A stretch of DNA of 64,000 nt from positions 184,001 through 248,000 of the forward strand of contig JAQFVV010006706.1 in assembly GCA_028023455.1 (NCBI GenBank). The letters run 5' to 3'. Origin of the DNA: Epiperipatus broadwayi (taxonomy: Eukaryota; Onychophora; Udeonychophora; Euonychophora; Peripatidae). Positions within the stretch are counted from its first letter, which is position 1. Every line of letters begins with the position of its first letter. The notes under the pieces were generated by a model. It worked only from the letters and a program-made list of their open reading frames with translations, made no database searches and was not told the origin of the DNA. A program made the translations under genes and the position numbers. Positions 22,330 to 36,510 of this stretch are shown here, piece after piece.

Positions 22330-25300
22330 CTCAGAGTAAATATAGGAAAAGTTATATAGGGGCATTCTTACGGAGAAGTTACCGTTAAAAAAATTTATAA
22401 TTCCTAAAGTATGAACAAAACCAAATATCTTAGTGACTTAATGATAAAAATAAATGATATATTATACTACACATCAGTTGGAGTTATTAAAACTTCCTAT
22501 ACATGTAAATCAGCTGCAGTTATTATCAGAATAATCTCGGAAAAATTGTGCATTTCCATCCATAAGTAAGCTAGCTAATATGAATTGTACATATCGTCAA
22601 TAATAAAGTAAAAAAAAAAAAAGAATTGTTATGTTTATCGCTATCGTCAACTGTTCGTTATGTTAGAATATGTATATTTTATTTTCTATGGATCCCAAAA
22701 TTGTAGAGTTTAATTCAAGTAAGAATTAATCTTCAATTCTGCTATATTTTTCTTTACCTAATTTATTAAACGCACAAAATAAGAGAAAACTTTTATTTAA
22801 AGGAAATAATACCATGGTTTATTGTTTTTAAACTTGCTTCGGAAATACGACTGGATAAAGCTCTTCACCTGGACCAATTGCTCAACAGAAAAACATTTTC
22901 TAATGAGAGAGTATGCACTTGTTAATTAATGATTGTTTAAAACCAAGTTATAAATGATATGTATTTTTTTGTTATATCACATAGGTTAAAGTCTGTATGG
23001 TCAAGTGATATTTAATAGCCTTGTAATGACAAAGGTATGTTTTAATATAATTATTATAGGTTAAGTTGATATTTAACACGAAAGATAAAAAATCTATAAA
23101 ATATGTTTTAATTATTACATACAATTGTAGGTAGAAATTTTGTATGTTAGATACGTAAAAGAAAAATATTTAGATATTTAAGGGGTAAAATAAATATTGA
23201 AAATTTTCAGAAGTAACTAAAAAAAAAAATGCTATAACAAAATATTTCTTGTTAAAGTTTTGAAACGAATTTATACTGTATTAATTGAGGAATTTATTCC
23301 TAATTATTCTTAAATAACACATCCACTTTATTTAGTTTAAGATAGTATGCTACCAACTATTTTTGAATGTTCCTTTATTAAAATTAAAATTATTATACTT
23401 TTATTCTATGATGTCCATTGATTTCAGATGTTGATCAAAGTATACACGGTAACATAAGTTTATTATAATCAGTGTATTTACTTATCCTGCCAGATATAGC
23501 ATTGGTATATGCTTAATATTCGCATAGGTAATAATTATAATGTATTTGTTTTGTGGGATGAAAAATGATCTCCCAAAAGCTTGTTTTCCATGAGAGGAAG
23601 ATTTTAAATATAATGTTCGGGTATGTTTATAGCCCAAGTGATCGATTCTCATAGATAGACGATCAAGAATTTATCTAGCATTTAGTATGCTTCATTCGTT
23701 TAAATCCCAGGAGAGGATTGTATTTGGTGTGTGTTCGTTGTATGCCCAAGTAAGAGGCAAGAAACCACCAAAATATTTTAATGTAGTAGATTACTTTACA
23801 GACCTTCGTGGTTATTCCATATTCCTCATGTGAAAATAAAGATAGCTCCACCATGGAAGGTGTTGATTATTGTGCTTAATTTGAAAGTTCGGGCAAGATA
23901 AAGGTTATATGGAGGTGTTTTCCTCAAGATCCACTTTAGTATAAATAGGTGTTAGTAACTAGGATCAATACTTAGTGCTGCTAAATATTGCTAGTTTTGA
24001 CAAGTAAATCAATGGAGAAAGTAATTATGTGTATTTAAACCTTATTTACTGAAGGAATATTCAAATGCAATATTTAATTCTGGTTAGTAATTAAATAATA
24101 CTCATATTTAAAATTATACGTATGAATAAAATTTGTATCATAACTTAAGTTAGCATTAAGTTAAATGTAAGATGGTAAGTGTACTTCTGATAACTGGCCT
24201 ATAATTAGAATAGGTTATCCCATTAAAGACCATAAATAAAGTAAATGTATTAGAAATAAATTTAATATTTTGTATTGCATATGATGGGATTAATCATTTT
24301 TAAAAAAAAAAAAAAAGAAAAAAATAGTTAGTCAATAATTTGAATAAAAGCTTCTACAAGGTTATCAAAATGTAATAAACAATGTATTGGTAATGAAATG
24401 TACTTTTAGTTAATCAATCCATATGATTGCATACAGGAGAAGTAGTAACCTTTAGTCCATAACCAAAAGAGTATACAGATTAACGTCAGTTATATTTTAT
24501 ATTTTTGTAGCGTCGTGGGATTATTGAATAAATGTTCATATATTTTTTTTTGTGATAATAATAAATTATAGTCTTGTTAAAATTTGTTGTCGATTCATTT
24601 TTTTTTTTATATGCTAAATATAAGTGTTTGCACAATATTTGCAAAACCTTTTCTTGAGTCCGAAATCATTCCAAATTCTTAAAAACTTAATATACCAGAT
24701 AAATAAAGTTAAGCAGATCGGAATATGTCATTATATTTTAGTTTAATGATAATTATTTATGGAGTTGAAAACTTAAGACTAAACATTCACCTTTGTGTAA
24801 AAAAAAAATGATTTTTCCAAACCATTAACTTTGGTTGCAATTATTCCATTCCCATTTAGTTAAATTGTCTAAGTAATAAATCTTAGTTATATTATTGTGT
24901 TGTCATGGATGATGGAAGGACACAAAAGCACGTTGTCTTTTTATTATTCTGACTGAGATTCTGAAAAAAAGGGGCGTGTTATTCAAAATTATCGTCATTA
25001 TTGAATAGAATTATCATCTCTTAAATAATATAGCAGTTGATATGAGAGATGAAGACAATGAATTTAAGTAAAATAAATGTTTCCTATAGCCGACCAGAAT
25101 GCCAGTCATATGCGACAACACAATACTGCCGAGCATTTCCTTACATGAAACAAAGAACCCTGAGATTAATATTAATATAATTATTCTTTACATTAATAAG
25201 TGATCAATTATTGTTGTTATTACAATCGTGGCATGGCTTATGAGAATTGAATGTACAATTGTATTATATGAAAAGTATTTTGGATCATATTGGAAAATTA

Positions 25301-26010
25301 ATGGATATGTTGCTTTATTTTGGTTGCCTTAACAACAAGTGCAAATAAACTAAACTAATAAAAATATTGGGTTAGAAATAAAATAAATTTCTAATAAACT
25401 AATTATTTAATTGGGTTAGAATATATATATATATATTGTAACCAGTTGGCTTACATACCACACAATAATATAATGTGTGTGCATAAATATATATAATGTT
25501 GAAAGATAAAGTAGAAATAAACACAGACAATACATTTTTGTAGATATTTTTCTATATTTCCTACAATAAAATAATAAGTAACAGGTTAAATAACTCTGGG
25601 TTTAAAATAAAATTTCATTATGAAATTAATATTTTAAAAAGTTCTGATAAATATTATTTGTAATTCTGATTTTGAAATTTAAAAGTAAGCATGTTTTCTG
25701 ATAATTTTTAAAAAATGTCTGTTTTTGAATTCCTTAATTAATTTGTAAATTTTCTATTATCTAAGTAAAAACATGTATGTAGATTCCAAGGGATTAGAGA
25801 GATAAAAATAAAATGCTGTTTTCAATCAAGGTGTTGTTATCACCTCAAATGATTTTATTAAAGAGCTGATAAATACACCAGCTCCAGTCTGAATAGTAGT
25901 TTTTGTAAGAATAGGTCAGCTGCAAAGCTGATTACAATATTTTGTTGCAGCTTGTTGAAGTTTGCAGCAGTTGGTTTTACCTGACTATAGAGTTGGCAGA
26001 ATACTATTTT
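22330..26010. other. Long AT-rich stretch, no gene recognised
   Basis: No supported gene. 23560-23960 is less AT-rich than its surroundings (for example GATCGATTCTCATAGATAGA, GTGTGTTCGTTGTATGCCCA) but gives no readable protein and matches no family I know. A TA run with TGTAACCAG follows at 25420-25440. Confidence 0.5.
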
Positions 26011-26018
26011 CTTTTGCA

Positions 26019-26345
26019 GGAATTTGAATTCACATGGAGAAGGTAACCCACTTGTTTGTGCTGAAATTCATAGTCTTAAACATGGAGAGGAGCTGCTAGC
26101 CTGAAATCTATCAAACCAAGACAGCTGCTTGCCTGGAATAATCATAGACAGAAAGAGACCAACTACAGACCAACATTTTATGTGGATTATACTTTTTTTC
26201 TGGTGATGACAATCACTAAAACCAAACTTACCAAGAAAAATCTTCCAGCTTGCCCAGGTAACCCCAGCATGCTGAAGAAGTAATTATATATATGTTGACG
26301 TATCTAAAGGCAGAGAAGCACAGATAAACATACAGACAGCTGTTG
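26019..26345 (+). other. Exon-like segment of unknown nature
   Basis: A pyrimidine-rich tract ending TTTTCTTTTGCAG at about 26018 could be a 3' splice site, and TTGGTGAGTAG at about 26346 a 5' splice site (another, CCCAGGTAACC, lies at about 26259). The segment is richer in G+C than its flanks. No frame runs through it: one reads about 27 codons from 26020 before a stop. It could be a UTR or long non-coding RNA exon, or nothing. Confidence 0.2.
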
Positions 26346-26349
26346 GTGA

Positions 26350-29300
26350 GTAGAGTTATATATGATAATGAAATTTTAAATAATTTCTTTAGGAAAATGA
26401 CAATTTAGAAGTGATGCATGAATTTGTACTTTTCATGTTTATGGTGGGTGTATAGTTGAACATGGCTTCCTGGATGCAGTATGTTCATGATGCTCCAAAG
26501 TATTGGCTCAGCACTATCCAGACCTAAATGACTGAGATCCTAGAATAGTCCAGCAGTGTATATTGACTTTATGAATAGGCCATGGTCTTATGGATAGACT
26601 ACATGTATAGGCACCTAAGACTCACAGGAGATTAGCAGGGCTGGCTCAGTGCCTGGAATCTTTTCTCTGGCCACTCCTCATAGATAATCTCTCTAGGTAC
26701 AAGAGAAGTATTGCTTACAGATGAGGTATGTTCTCGTGATGTCATGGGGCATTGTGTGTTTATAGTCCTTGCTTGGCTGTCTATATATCATTGCATGGGA
26801 GCTGCAGTTCACATATTCACTTTTCCTATTTCACCTTGCCTACTTCATCAGCATTATCTAATCAAGAAGAGAGATATTTTTAAAGTGAAGCAAACAAACA
26901 AATAATTCTGCCTGGATTTAAAAAATTTTTTAAAAAAAGTAAAGAATCGATGATTCTATAATTTAAATTTAAAAACGTTGATAATTAATCAACAAATACC
27001 TGTCAAAAATTGTCTATACTTTTTTTTAAGATAAAAAAAACCTATAAACTGATAAATAATTTTAAATTATATCTATATTTTATTTATAAACAGGTATATG
27101 TGTGAAATTTATGCATGTTTTCCAAATGGAATCAATTAGGAAAATATAACTTTATTATTGTAATAAATTAAAATATGAAGATAAATTAATATATCACACA
27201 TCTGTGAAAATTATATATATATATTGTGACCTTTTGATTAGTTCACTGTAAAAAATTACCGTAATAAGATGTACTTAAAAATTTTAAATTTTAAAGATAT
27301 AACTGGCACTAATAACTTGATAGATATTTTAATAGAGACTTTAAAAGATATTATAAACATACTATTGTTTTTATTCATTTATGATTGTCTATATATAATT
27401 TTTATAATAATATATAATTTTAATAATAATTATAATAATAAAAGATCAATAATTTGGGTAGTTTATTAAAATATTTTTATAAAGTTGAATAAATATATTA
27501 TTTATTGTTTAAATTAAAAGATTGAATTTAATTAGTTTTAAAATATTATTTTTTATGATAAAAATTAAAATGCTCAGTAAATGAGACAACTTTCACATAA
27601 TATTGGTGGGAATTTTGGATAAAAGTCAGACGATTAAAAAAAAGAGAGAGAAAAAAAAAACAAATGAAACCAGTAAGTAAATTAAGTCGTTGGAAATTTT
27701 TGGTAAAATTCAGACGATTATAAAAATAATTTTGTGCTATAACTGTAATTTAATTTATATTAGTAAAAATCAAGATAATGTGCATTGGATAAATAATCAT
27801 ACCATGGAGTAAATAATTAATTCTTTGTCTGGTCACAAAGTCATAGTTTGGGAGTTTAAATTGCAATTCTAAAAAAATTCTAATGCAGAAAAAGTTGTCA
27901 GTGAATCTTATTATTATGGTGAACAGTCAAATATATAAGAATAATATTGATTCATTTCAAGCAGTTAGAGGTTGGACAATTTTTCATGTAAGTGAAACAG
28001 TTTCAGTTATCTATACTTCATTATAAACTTAAAGGATATTTTAACTTTATGATATAAAAAAAACTAAATTAAAGTCAGAATAGAAATCTTTAAAGAATAA
28101 TTTACGGAAATGTGGAAGACAAATAATAGGGATGATAATTAAATTGATTTGCATTATTAAAACTGATCCTACAATATTTTTTGTAAGAAGATACACCTAT
28201 AGTAGTGTAAATAGGAATAATTTTATTTAATTTATTTGGAAGAGTCAGTAATAAATGCAAAATAACTCATAGGAGTTAAAATTGTCCCACAGAGAAGATA
28301 ATTTCTTGGTTGCAGAAAGCTCTTTACAAAAGTTAATTATATTTCTTTTCCAATAAAAATATCTTTGTGGCTGTTTTCGGTCCAAGCTGTAGAGCTGAGC
28401 CAGGTAAAAGAGAGAGAACAATAGACAAGTTCTCAATTTATACCTAACTTGGTGGCCATCTTACATTCCAATGCCATTGTTCTGCTATCTTATTTTTAAT
28501 TACTGTTTTTTAATTAATTATTCCTATCTAACTAATCTTTTTCTGTAATGAGTTCTGTGATTCTAGGAATTTTATTTTGTTATCTACAATAAAATCTTTT
28601 AATTTTATTTTATAAAATTTACAGAATATTTTTAAAGTTTTTACTTACTTTAAATTTAGTCTACATTCACTGTGGTTGGACTCAGGGTCTTTAGTTAAAC
28701 CACTGTGAATGGTGAAGCAAACATATATATATTCAATGTGTATATATGTATAGTTTCAATATATATATGTATATGTTTGTAAAAATTCTTTTAGTGTTTA
28801 ATCTCACTTATTTTAACAATTAGGATTTTCTTCATTTTATTGAAACATATATTTCATATGATGGCAAAACTAATTAGTCTAATCAGACATAAATCATGAC
28901 TGGACATAACCTAACATCACAAGTAGTTAAAGTCGTTGTGGGTATGATTATAAGGCATTCTCACAATATATATATTGAAACAGTCAGCTTGTACAATCAA
29001 ACTGTTTCACCTACTATATACTATAGTAGTATTCTGTTATATATAAAAACCACCAAATTCTCATATATCTTATTAATATTACTATAAAAACCTGCCGAAA
29101 TTTAAATTTAAACAAATGTAATCATGTATGTGTGCGTATATCTCTACATAGAGATAAAATTGTATTGATATTTATAAATCTCTAAAATATGCATATTTAT
29201 ATATATATTAATAATAAATAAATAAAAAACGAGTTATATGTGTAACTTTAGACTACATATATGCTAGAAAATTAATGTTAATAGGATTTAAAACATTAAG

Positions 29301-30000
29301 ATTTCTTTATTTTTTAAATATTTATTAAGTTAGTTATATTTGAAATTTCATAATTCTGCATATATTAGTAAATTAAAACAGTCGAGTTACATATATAACA
29401 AAATGTTTTTCACCAATGTTAGATTTGTTTTTCTAGCCTAAGTGGCACCAGAAAAGTTAATCTTTCCTGATATAAGATTGACCAAATTTATATTTAGAAT
29501 TAAAGTTGAAATTAGAATAAAAGATTGAATAAATTACAGCATGTCACTCAGTTTTTTTTGACCTAATTAAAAGTTGACACAGCAGGCTCCCACGATTGCT
29601 TGAAATAAGCAAACAAGCTAAGAAAACTTATCTAAAAAAATTATATAATGAAAGAGAGGGGGGAGTAGCAGTATATAATCTACAGCAGCCATTTTAGAGG
29701 CATTCATTCAGCACTCACATTCAGAGTTGTAACTTTAATAAAGTATTGAAGAGATTTAATAATTAGCATGTCGGGGTAATAGGCTCAAAATAGTGTCTTT
29801 CTGTCCAATGAGAAACTACCTTAGGCCTGAGGAGATGGAAAAACAGCCATAACCACCTAAAGATATCCTAAAGACCAAAAGATAACCAGCCAGCAGAGAA
29901 GAGAAAATTATGGTAATCATTCCTTCAAATATTATACCTTCAGTTAAACTCCTATCTAAAATGCTAGCAAATTTTAAAGTAATGGCCATAATAATTGTAA
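26350..30000. other. Mostly AT-rich, no gene recognised
   Basis: 26400-26880 and 29440-29960 are less AT-rich. The latter has a TATA-like AGTATATAAT near 29674 and AATAAA near 29742, which could mark a solitary LTR, but no paired ends were found. 27600-27735 holds two similar blocks with CAGACGATTA. Frames at 26711, 27269 and 28896 (plus) and 28436 (minus) are treated as chance. Confidence 0.4.
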
Positions 30001-30009
30001 AAATAATGT

Positions 30010-30290
30010 AACTAAACTTGTTCTAAATGTATTTTATTTTCCTTAATTTCATTCAAAATCCTGCCTGAATTAACTAAACTTGTTCTAAATGTATTTTATT
30101 TTCCTCAATTTTATTCAAAATCCTGCCTGAATTATGGAATAAGTTTTCATAAATTGTTTCCGAGGTTTTCTAAATTATTTCCAAAATCTTGTCTAAATTG
30201 TTTCTCAGTTTGCCTGAATTGTTTCCTAAGTTTTTCTAACTTAATTTCATAAGTTTTCTAAATTTATTTTCCGAGTAGTTCCAAATTTAT
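30010..30290. repeat. 62-bp tandem duplication followed by degenerate short repeats
   Basis: AACTAAACTTGTTCTAAATG begins two nearly identical 62-bp units (30010 and 30072). A run of degenerate units of about 30 bp follows (TTTTCTAAATT.TTTCC.A variants) to about 30290. Confidence 0.75.
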
Positions 30291-30299
30291 TTTGTTTCC

Positions 30300-30649
30300 C
30301 TACCTATATTTTGAGTTGCATATTAATTTGATGAAAACATTTAATTTATTTAGTCAAATATCTTATGACTTGGTTTACTTATGTCTGATTGATTTAGTTT
30401 TACATAATTAATGTAATTGTTCAAAATCATTCATATTCAATGTTTAGTAACTTTTCTTAAATAATCTATTATAGAGGAAGAATCAAAATTCCCAATTGTT
30501 ATATATAATTTAGGTTAATGATAATGTTTGCATTCGTTAATTATAAACAACTTATAGCTTATAAACTAAATCAGTCAAATATCAAACAGCGTTAAAGAAA
30601 CATTTTAAAATATGCTAAAATTAAATTTCAGATTTTACTAGCATGAAAT

Positions 30650-30694
<45 letters not shown>

Positions 30695-32570
30695 CATTTC
30701 CTAAATATATGCCTAATCTTATAAACTTTTACTTATTTTGTTGTTTATGCTATGTTTCCAAAACTGGGTTTTATTCGTAATTAAGTCATTAGTGAAAAAT
30801 AAATCTAGAGACTCACCTATATATATGTAACATTGCATAGATTAGCGCACAATCTAATAAACCCCGTTTTGAAATGAATAAAATCTTTTGATTGAGATAT
30901 AACTATAAATTTATCAGCCCAATTTGTTTTAAAATATGATATTTAAGTAATATCTAGTTGGTTGATAAAATGCAGCATAAATCTATAATTTTATAATGTA
31001 ATTTCCCCATTACTATGTTGTAGTCCTCCTTAAATCAATAAAAGCCTATATAGATAGCCTAATAACTGGATTCATAAAGACTCCTTAATAGTATAATTAG
31101 AAATACTACTATATGAACTAATACTGAGTAGTTTCATGAAGGAAATTAGAATTAGCATCTTAAATTTTTTATATGATTATGTTGGCAGCAGTGCATATGT
31201 GTCCTTTTGAAACACTATGGTGTAACTCACTTGTTGCTGTATTTATTTACTGGTCGTATGTGTCAGGGCTACACCAGTACATTTAGTTTGGACAATTATC
31301 TTCCTCAGATGGTGATTGGTACACACCAACCCATTCTGCATCTTTAATAATGGAACATGAGACTCACCCAGAGCATAAGACTCCCCACTTCAAATAAATT
31401 GCTCATTCAGCCAGACTAAAAAGGCCTCCTCTATCACAGCAATGAGATTGGTTGAAGGGAACCGTTACTTTATAAGAATCCCATGACAAAGGTACATATA
31501 TGAAATGTAGGGACCCAGAGTTATATGTTCTATATATGTAAAGGTATCTGAATTCTGGCTGCCCATGATCAGTTCATCCCACCATTTTTATTATTATTTC
31601 AGCATTGATCTGAATTTGAATCCAGATTGATAGGCAAATTACCTATATAGAGAATACATTAGTTATTCATGCTTATTTTAAATAGTATGTTCTTTATATT
31701 TCATTACTGTCACTCCCACTAATAATTAAGGCAGATCTATACTCAATCAAATAGCATAAACTAGGCATAGACAATCATGAATAAATTTATTTAGTTATAA
31801 AACAATATTAAAGCTCATGAAAAAGTAAATCTAATTGTATTATAGTTTCATCACCTGCGAGTGATAGATTAACATATATAGCTAAATAAATCAATTTGTA
31901 ACTTAGAAGTCATAATCACCTGTATGTGATTTAATGCTATATATATAAATCGGAAGTGCATACTTTGTAATTTGAATTGTAACCTAAAGTTCATAATCAC
32001 CTGCAAGTGATTTTATCTATACACTATATATGTAAACCAAATATGTAAACTCAGCCATGTAAAATCATTTCTAAAACTCATCACTTGGGTGTGAATCCAA
32101 TTATACTGTAAACATCCCTTAACCACCTGCATGGGAATACAATCAGTTAATCATTATAACATTGTTTGTTTATTTATTATTTCAAACTTAACTTTTATTA
32201 AATTGAATTTAAACTTTAATTGGATGTATGTCTTAATCTTGCTAACCGACTCATAATTATTTATCATTTAGTAGTTAATTTAATTTCATTGTTTAATAAT
32301 GCTATGCTAGCCACATGATACATATATACTAGATAGAATGCCAACCACTTTCCAGTCTTTTGTTCTACTGTTGTGCTATTGCCGGCACATGAAGAAGAGA
32401 AATACTGCTGTGGCCTCAGCTGTGTCATTCACAAGGTGGTAAATCTCTGAGCAATGGTAGAGGAACTAGGGTTGGGCCAGAGTTGTGGCTTCCACTGCTG
32501 TAAAACTGGTCAGCCCTAGGATGATTTATCAGAGTTTTAGGTTTTGTTCTGCAAATGTACATATTTGGCT
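30300..32570. other. AT-rich stretch with (TA)n and a weak palindromic repeat
   Basis: A (TA)n run lies at 30651-30693. At 31851, 31916, 31997 and 32081 a TCAC-(6)-GTGA-like palindrome recurs with ATCACCTG..AGTGAT context. 31190-31480 is less AT-rich, but nothing was recognised in it. No gene. Confidence 0.5.
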
Positions 32571-32595
32571 GTTACAATATATATATATATATATT

Positions 32596-34145
32596 TGTAA
32601 CAGAAACACGATGATCGAAAGCTTAACTTTCCTTTTATTTATATATAATACGGATTTCTTAGAATTCAAAATCATCCACCTTCTGCTACCACAAGCAGAG
32701 AGAACATATGGACATAAACGAATCTATATCCATACTTGACCGAACCTGTGACTCTACGGATATTGCCCCAGGTTATCTTTCCTGGTCAACTATCTCTCGA
32801 CTGCTGTAATATTTAAAGAGTTACAGTGCTTGGATCATTTCTAAATATTAATGGGATCAAAATGCTGCACCATCAGCCTCACATGTTCATTCAGTACTCA
32901 AATGAATAATAGTTATCCCCTCCAAATCCTACAAATATATTACTGTTTGGAGTGGCAAAGAATGAGATGAAACAGATTTAAATCAATAAGAAATATTTAA
33001 TACAATAAATTAAACAACAAAAAAATACTTTAAATCATTTACACACAATAACACAAATTATTTGCTATAGTGCCACGATTATAATATATAAAAAAAATTC
33101 TATAAATGATTGTATATTTATAGTCATCACTTCATGTATATAAAAAATTTAAAAAATGTCTGTATCACTCAAATTAAAAATTTGGCAATTGTCTAACTTA
33201 AATATATGTACACATATAAATGTAAAGGTGTAGTATACATATTTTACCTAGCTTTATTGAGTGTCTGAAGTAAGTTGAGGTCTTGCTGACCACCATGGGG
33301 ACTTCCTCCACTTCTTTAGCAGGGAACGGTCACTCTTAGGTTGGATTTTGGGTTGTGGGAACTCCTCCATATTAGGACACTAAGGAAATGGCAAAACGAT
33401 CCCTCCGGCAGGCACTACATTGGCAGTTGTTACATGTAGATGGGAACCATTAGAGCACGGTAAGTCTGAATTGGCCAGTGGTCATGATGGCCCTTAGCCC
33501 TCCTTTATCCTTTCAATCCTTTGTTTTTAGCTTTTATTCATACCTTTCTTTTTCTTACTGCGCCTTCGGCCATTTATATAGATTTACCTTTACACTATCT
33601 CGTAGCACTATGTACATTTATTTCTTATTTCTTTTTTTTAATTAAACATATATTTTAATAAAATGTTTTTTTATTTTTGACCAGCATTAATTGTTGCTGT
33701 CTTTATCATACTTCATACATACTCCATACACGCATTTTGTTTTATCATCAAATGTGTACTTTTCTGATCCAGATCCGTATCTTTCGGTGATGTTTTAAAT
33801 TTCTATTTTACTTTGATTTAAACCCTTCAAACTTTACATTTTCTTTTAAATCATATTTTAGTTTGTATTTCATTTATATTCCATTATCACTATTAATTTT
33901 ACTAATATACAATTTCAATATTTCTAACTTTAATTATTTTTTTTATTTCTCAAAATCTTGACTTTGGAGGGTAAATGATAAGAATCTTTTCAATTCTATT
34001 TCCCTCTTTTTTTTATTAATTAAAACATTTCTTTCTTCATAAGTTTCAAATTCTTTTGCTAGTATTCCAAAACACAATATTTAATATTATTTAAATGTTA
34101 AATATCTATATGTGTGGTCGCAGTATGCGTGATCATCACATTACA
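32596..34145 (-). repeat. 3' LTR
   Basis: About 1550 bp, aligned with the other LTR from GATCGAAAGCTTAACTT at one end to GTGATCATCACA at the other. It lacks the 257-bp segment present in the 5' LTR. Open frames inside (such as 32485-32739, plus) are by-products. Confidence 0.85.
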
Positions 34146-34161
34146 CCGTTCCCCTTTTTTT
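34146..34161 (-). promoter_or_regulatory. Polypurine tract
   Basis: The minus strand reads AAAAAAAGGGGAACGG directly before the TGTAAT start of the 3' LTR, the expected position for plus-strand DNA priming. Confidence 0.75.
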
Positions 34162-34985
34162 AATTTTTTTTTTAAATTTTAATTTAATGCATTGAATGCT
34201 AGATGCTCCTAACTACTGTTATGACCTTTTTATATCCATGTCCTCCTAATATGACTTAGTGATGAGACTATTCCTAGAGAGGCAACAAGGCAAATTACAT
34301 TCCTTCTCTGATGATCCAATCAGCATTGCCAAACCATTTTAATCTAGCTATAAACAATATGCTAGTTCATTTCTACCTCCTAATTGTATATACAGGTTTG
34401 AGTCTCCAGGATATTTCTGTGACTCAATTAAACCTCTTCATACCCTTCCCCCCATTTCACAAACTATATCCCTCTCAGTGACAACTCTGGTCACTATACC
34501 GAGGTGGGTTGGATGACTGGTATTTCTTATCCAGCTCATCCCTGAGCTCAGAATATTTACTGATAGCTCATTTTTTATAAGGGGTTCTTTCCCCATACAT
34601 TGGTTTATATTTTACTGACTGACGATATCAAATATCTAACTGGCCATTTCAATCCAGTGAGTCATTATATGAAAAGAGGATCTCTGTCCCTGTCTTCTCT
34701 ATCTAATAAGATCTGGTGCACTGCAGAACCCTCACATGAATATATAACAGAGATGGCTTACCATATACTGCTAAGATCCACCTACAATATCTATTCTTAC
34801 ATACCTACAGCCTCTATCTATGATCTCACACTACTATCTAACTGATGGTTTGTCTCAATTTGGGTAAAGTATTCTACACTGTTTGGCCATATACTGGCTC
34901 ATTCTTTCATTATATTATCATGATTCTTATTCCTATTCTCATAAATCCATATTCCATTAATCTTAATCCAGTCCATTTCCAATAT
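34162..34985. other. Internal non-coding region of the LTR element
   Basis: Lies between gag and the polypurine tract, where pol would be in a complete element. I found no protease, RT, RNase H or integrase motifs on the minus strand. The 81-codon plus-strand frame at 34600-34845 is on the wrong strand and taken as chance. Confidence 0.55.
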
Positions 34986-34989
34986 TGTA

Positions 34990-36510
34990 CCAGTGAATCT
35001 ATCCTTTCTTTATGATTGTGCTAATGTTTTATCTGGAGGTTGTCTGACCCTGTTGGACTTATATCTGCTTCCTCTGGGATATGGATTTTTCTCCCTACAT
35101 TCTCAATCTTGTCCTTTCATATGGATTTTTTCATTCAGTCTCCAATCTATGACATCCATCTTCCTGCCCTCTTTGGTTCCACTCTGTAACATCTCTTCTG
35201 TTTTCTTTCCATCATCCTTTACTAGTATCCCAACCATTTTTAATTTCAAGTGGTTCCTTTGGAGGCGGTCTAGATTTGTATCCATCATCCTTCTGGTCGG
35301 TCCTGGTGGAATCCAATGCTTTTAGCAACTCTGCAACTCAGTCCACAGTCTTCCTTTCTGTACTAATTAGTGTCTATTCAATATCTCTCAGGAACACATG
35401 CCTAATCATCCAGATTATTTGCATTTCAGGTAATGGATTAGCTGTCATCATCTGTAACTTGGCCACTTGACGGCGAAAGAGTGTTGTAAATGATTCCCCC
35501 GGTCTCCATTTCTCCTGAGCTATTTGATGTAGCATGTTTTCTTGGAGTTCCTAACTCCAATAACTGGTCCTCAAAGCTTTATGATATTCTGCAAATGTTG
35601 TCTTGGAGTTCCTAACTCCAATAACTGGTCCTCAAAGCTATATGATATCCTGCAAATGTTGTGGGCTTCTGGAACAGTGAGTTCCACCACACTTGTGATT
35701 CGCCCTGCAAATGTCTGCAGGTGACCACTATCTTGGCCTCCTCATTCATCCTGATGAACTTGAAATATCATTTGAGGCTTCTCAAATGCTCCATAGGGCT
35801 TTCTCCTCGGTGCCCTGAGAAGACTTGTACCTTTAGAAACTGATGGAACCCGATAGGATAATCCATGTGATTTCCATAGCCCATGTCTGTACATTCTCCA
35901 GTGGTTTTTGGTCCTATGCCCTTTACTTCTGTATTTGCGCTGTTACTGGCTGACTTACTAATCCTCTCTTCAAACTTTGACTCTAACCTTTCTACTATCT
36001 TGACTTTCTGACTCATGTCCCACTGCATATTTGCCAGCATCCTATTGTTTTCTACACTCATCACCTCAAATTTCTTTTCTTGATCTAACTTCTTTATTTT
36101 CCCTTCTGGCTGCCCTATGTCTACTCTCAGATCAAACTCTGCTGACTTTTCTCAGTCCTTTCTGCCCTGTCTTGTTTCTCACCCTCATATAGTTCAATGC
36201 TTTCTGGTTCATTCCACTTGACTGTCCTATCCTGTCCACTCCTTGTATCCTTTGCCTTTAATTGCTGGATGAAGTTATTTCTAATTTCTTCTATGGCTTC
36301 AGCAATTTTTTTTGCTATTCTCTATTGATAACTGCACACACCATTCCTCCATCCATCTTTTTTCCTGTCCTGGCATTCCTTCATAAACTGCTGTTGCTTC
36401 TTTCTCATTTGTATTAGCATATTCATTATAACACTAAAGTTTATTTTATCTTTTACTTCCCTCTCCTTATCTTCATCCATTTCTCTTACTTTATTTACTT
36501 GGTGGTCCAT
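34990..36510 (-). pseudogene. Decayed gag-like gene of the LTR element
   Basis: Translation on the minus strand starts at an ATG at 36510 (MDHQVNKVREMDEDKE), giving a charged, helix-prone N-terminus. Several frames follow: a 98-codon piece (36064-35768) ends in VFSGHRGESPMEHLRSLK, then a stop, then YFKFIRMNEEAKIVV and HLQGESQVWWNSL. The 'G.....W...L' with a tryptophan pair is the core of the retrotransposon gag (capsid) domain. Further on are EMQIIWMIRHVFL and a basic tail rich in R, K, P and Q (about 35330-35000), the position of a nucleocapsid. No complete CCHC zinc knuckle is visible. At least three stops or frameshifts and a 61-bp tandem duplication kill it. Confidence 0.75.
35541..35662. 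repeat. 61-bp tandem duplication inside gag
   Basis: CTTGGAGTTCCTAACTCCAA starts at 35541 and again at 35602; the two units differ at only two or so bases. Since 61 is not a multiple of three, it shifts the gag frame. It is recent relative to the element's other damage. Confidence 0.9.

Noticed and set aside
23560-23960. Mitochondrial DNA insertion or protein-coding exon
   Set aside because: No mitochondrial gene or sustained frame could be read; only base composition stands out.
34600-34845. Plus-strand 81-codon frame faintly like a BEL/Pao pol segment (FNPVSHYMKRGSLS...NKIW)
   Set aside because: On the opposite strand to gag, primer site and polypurine tract; similarity is short and no neighbouring pol motif was found.
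34993-35325. 110-codon plus-strand frame
   Set aside because: It is antisense to the gag tail of the minus-strand LTR element.
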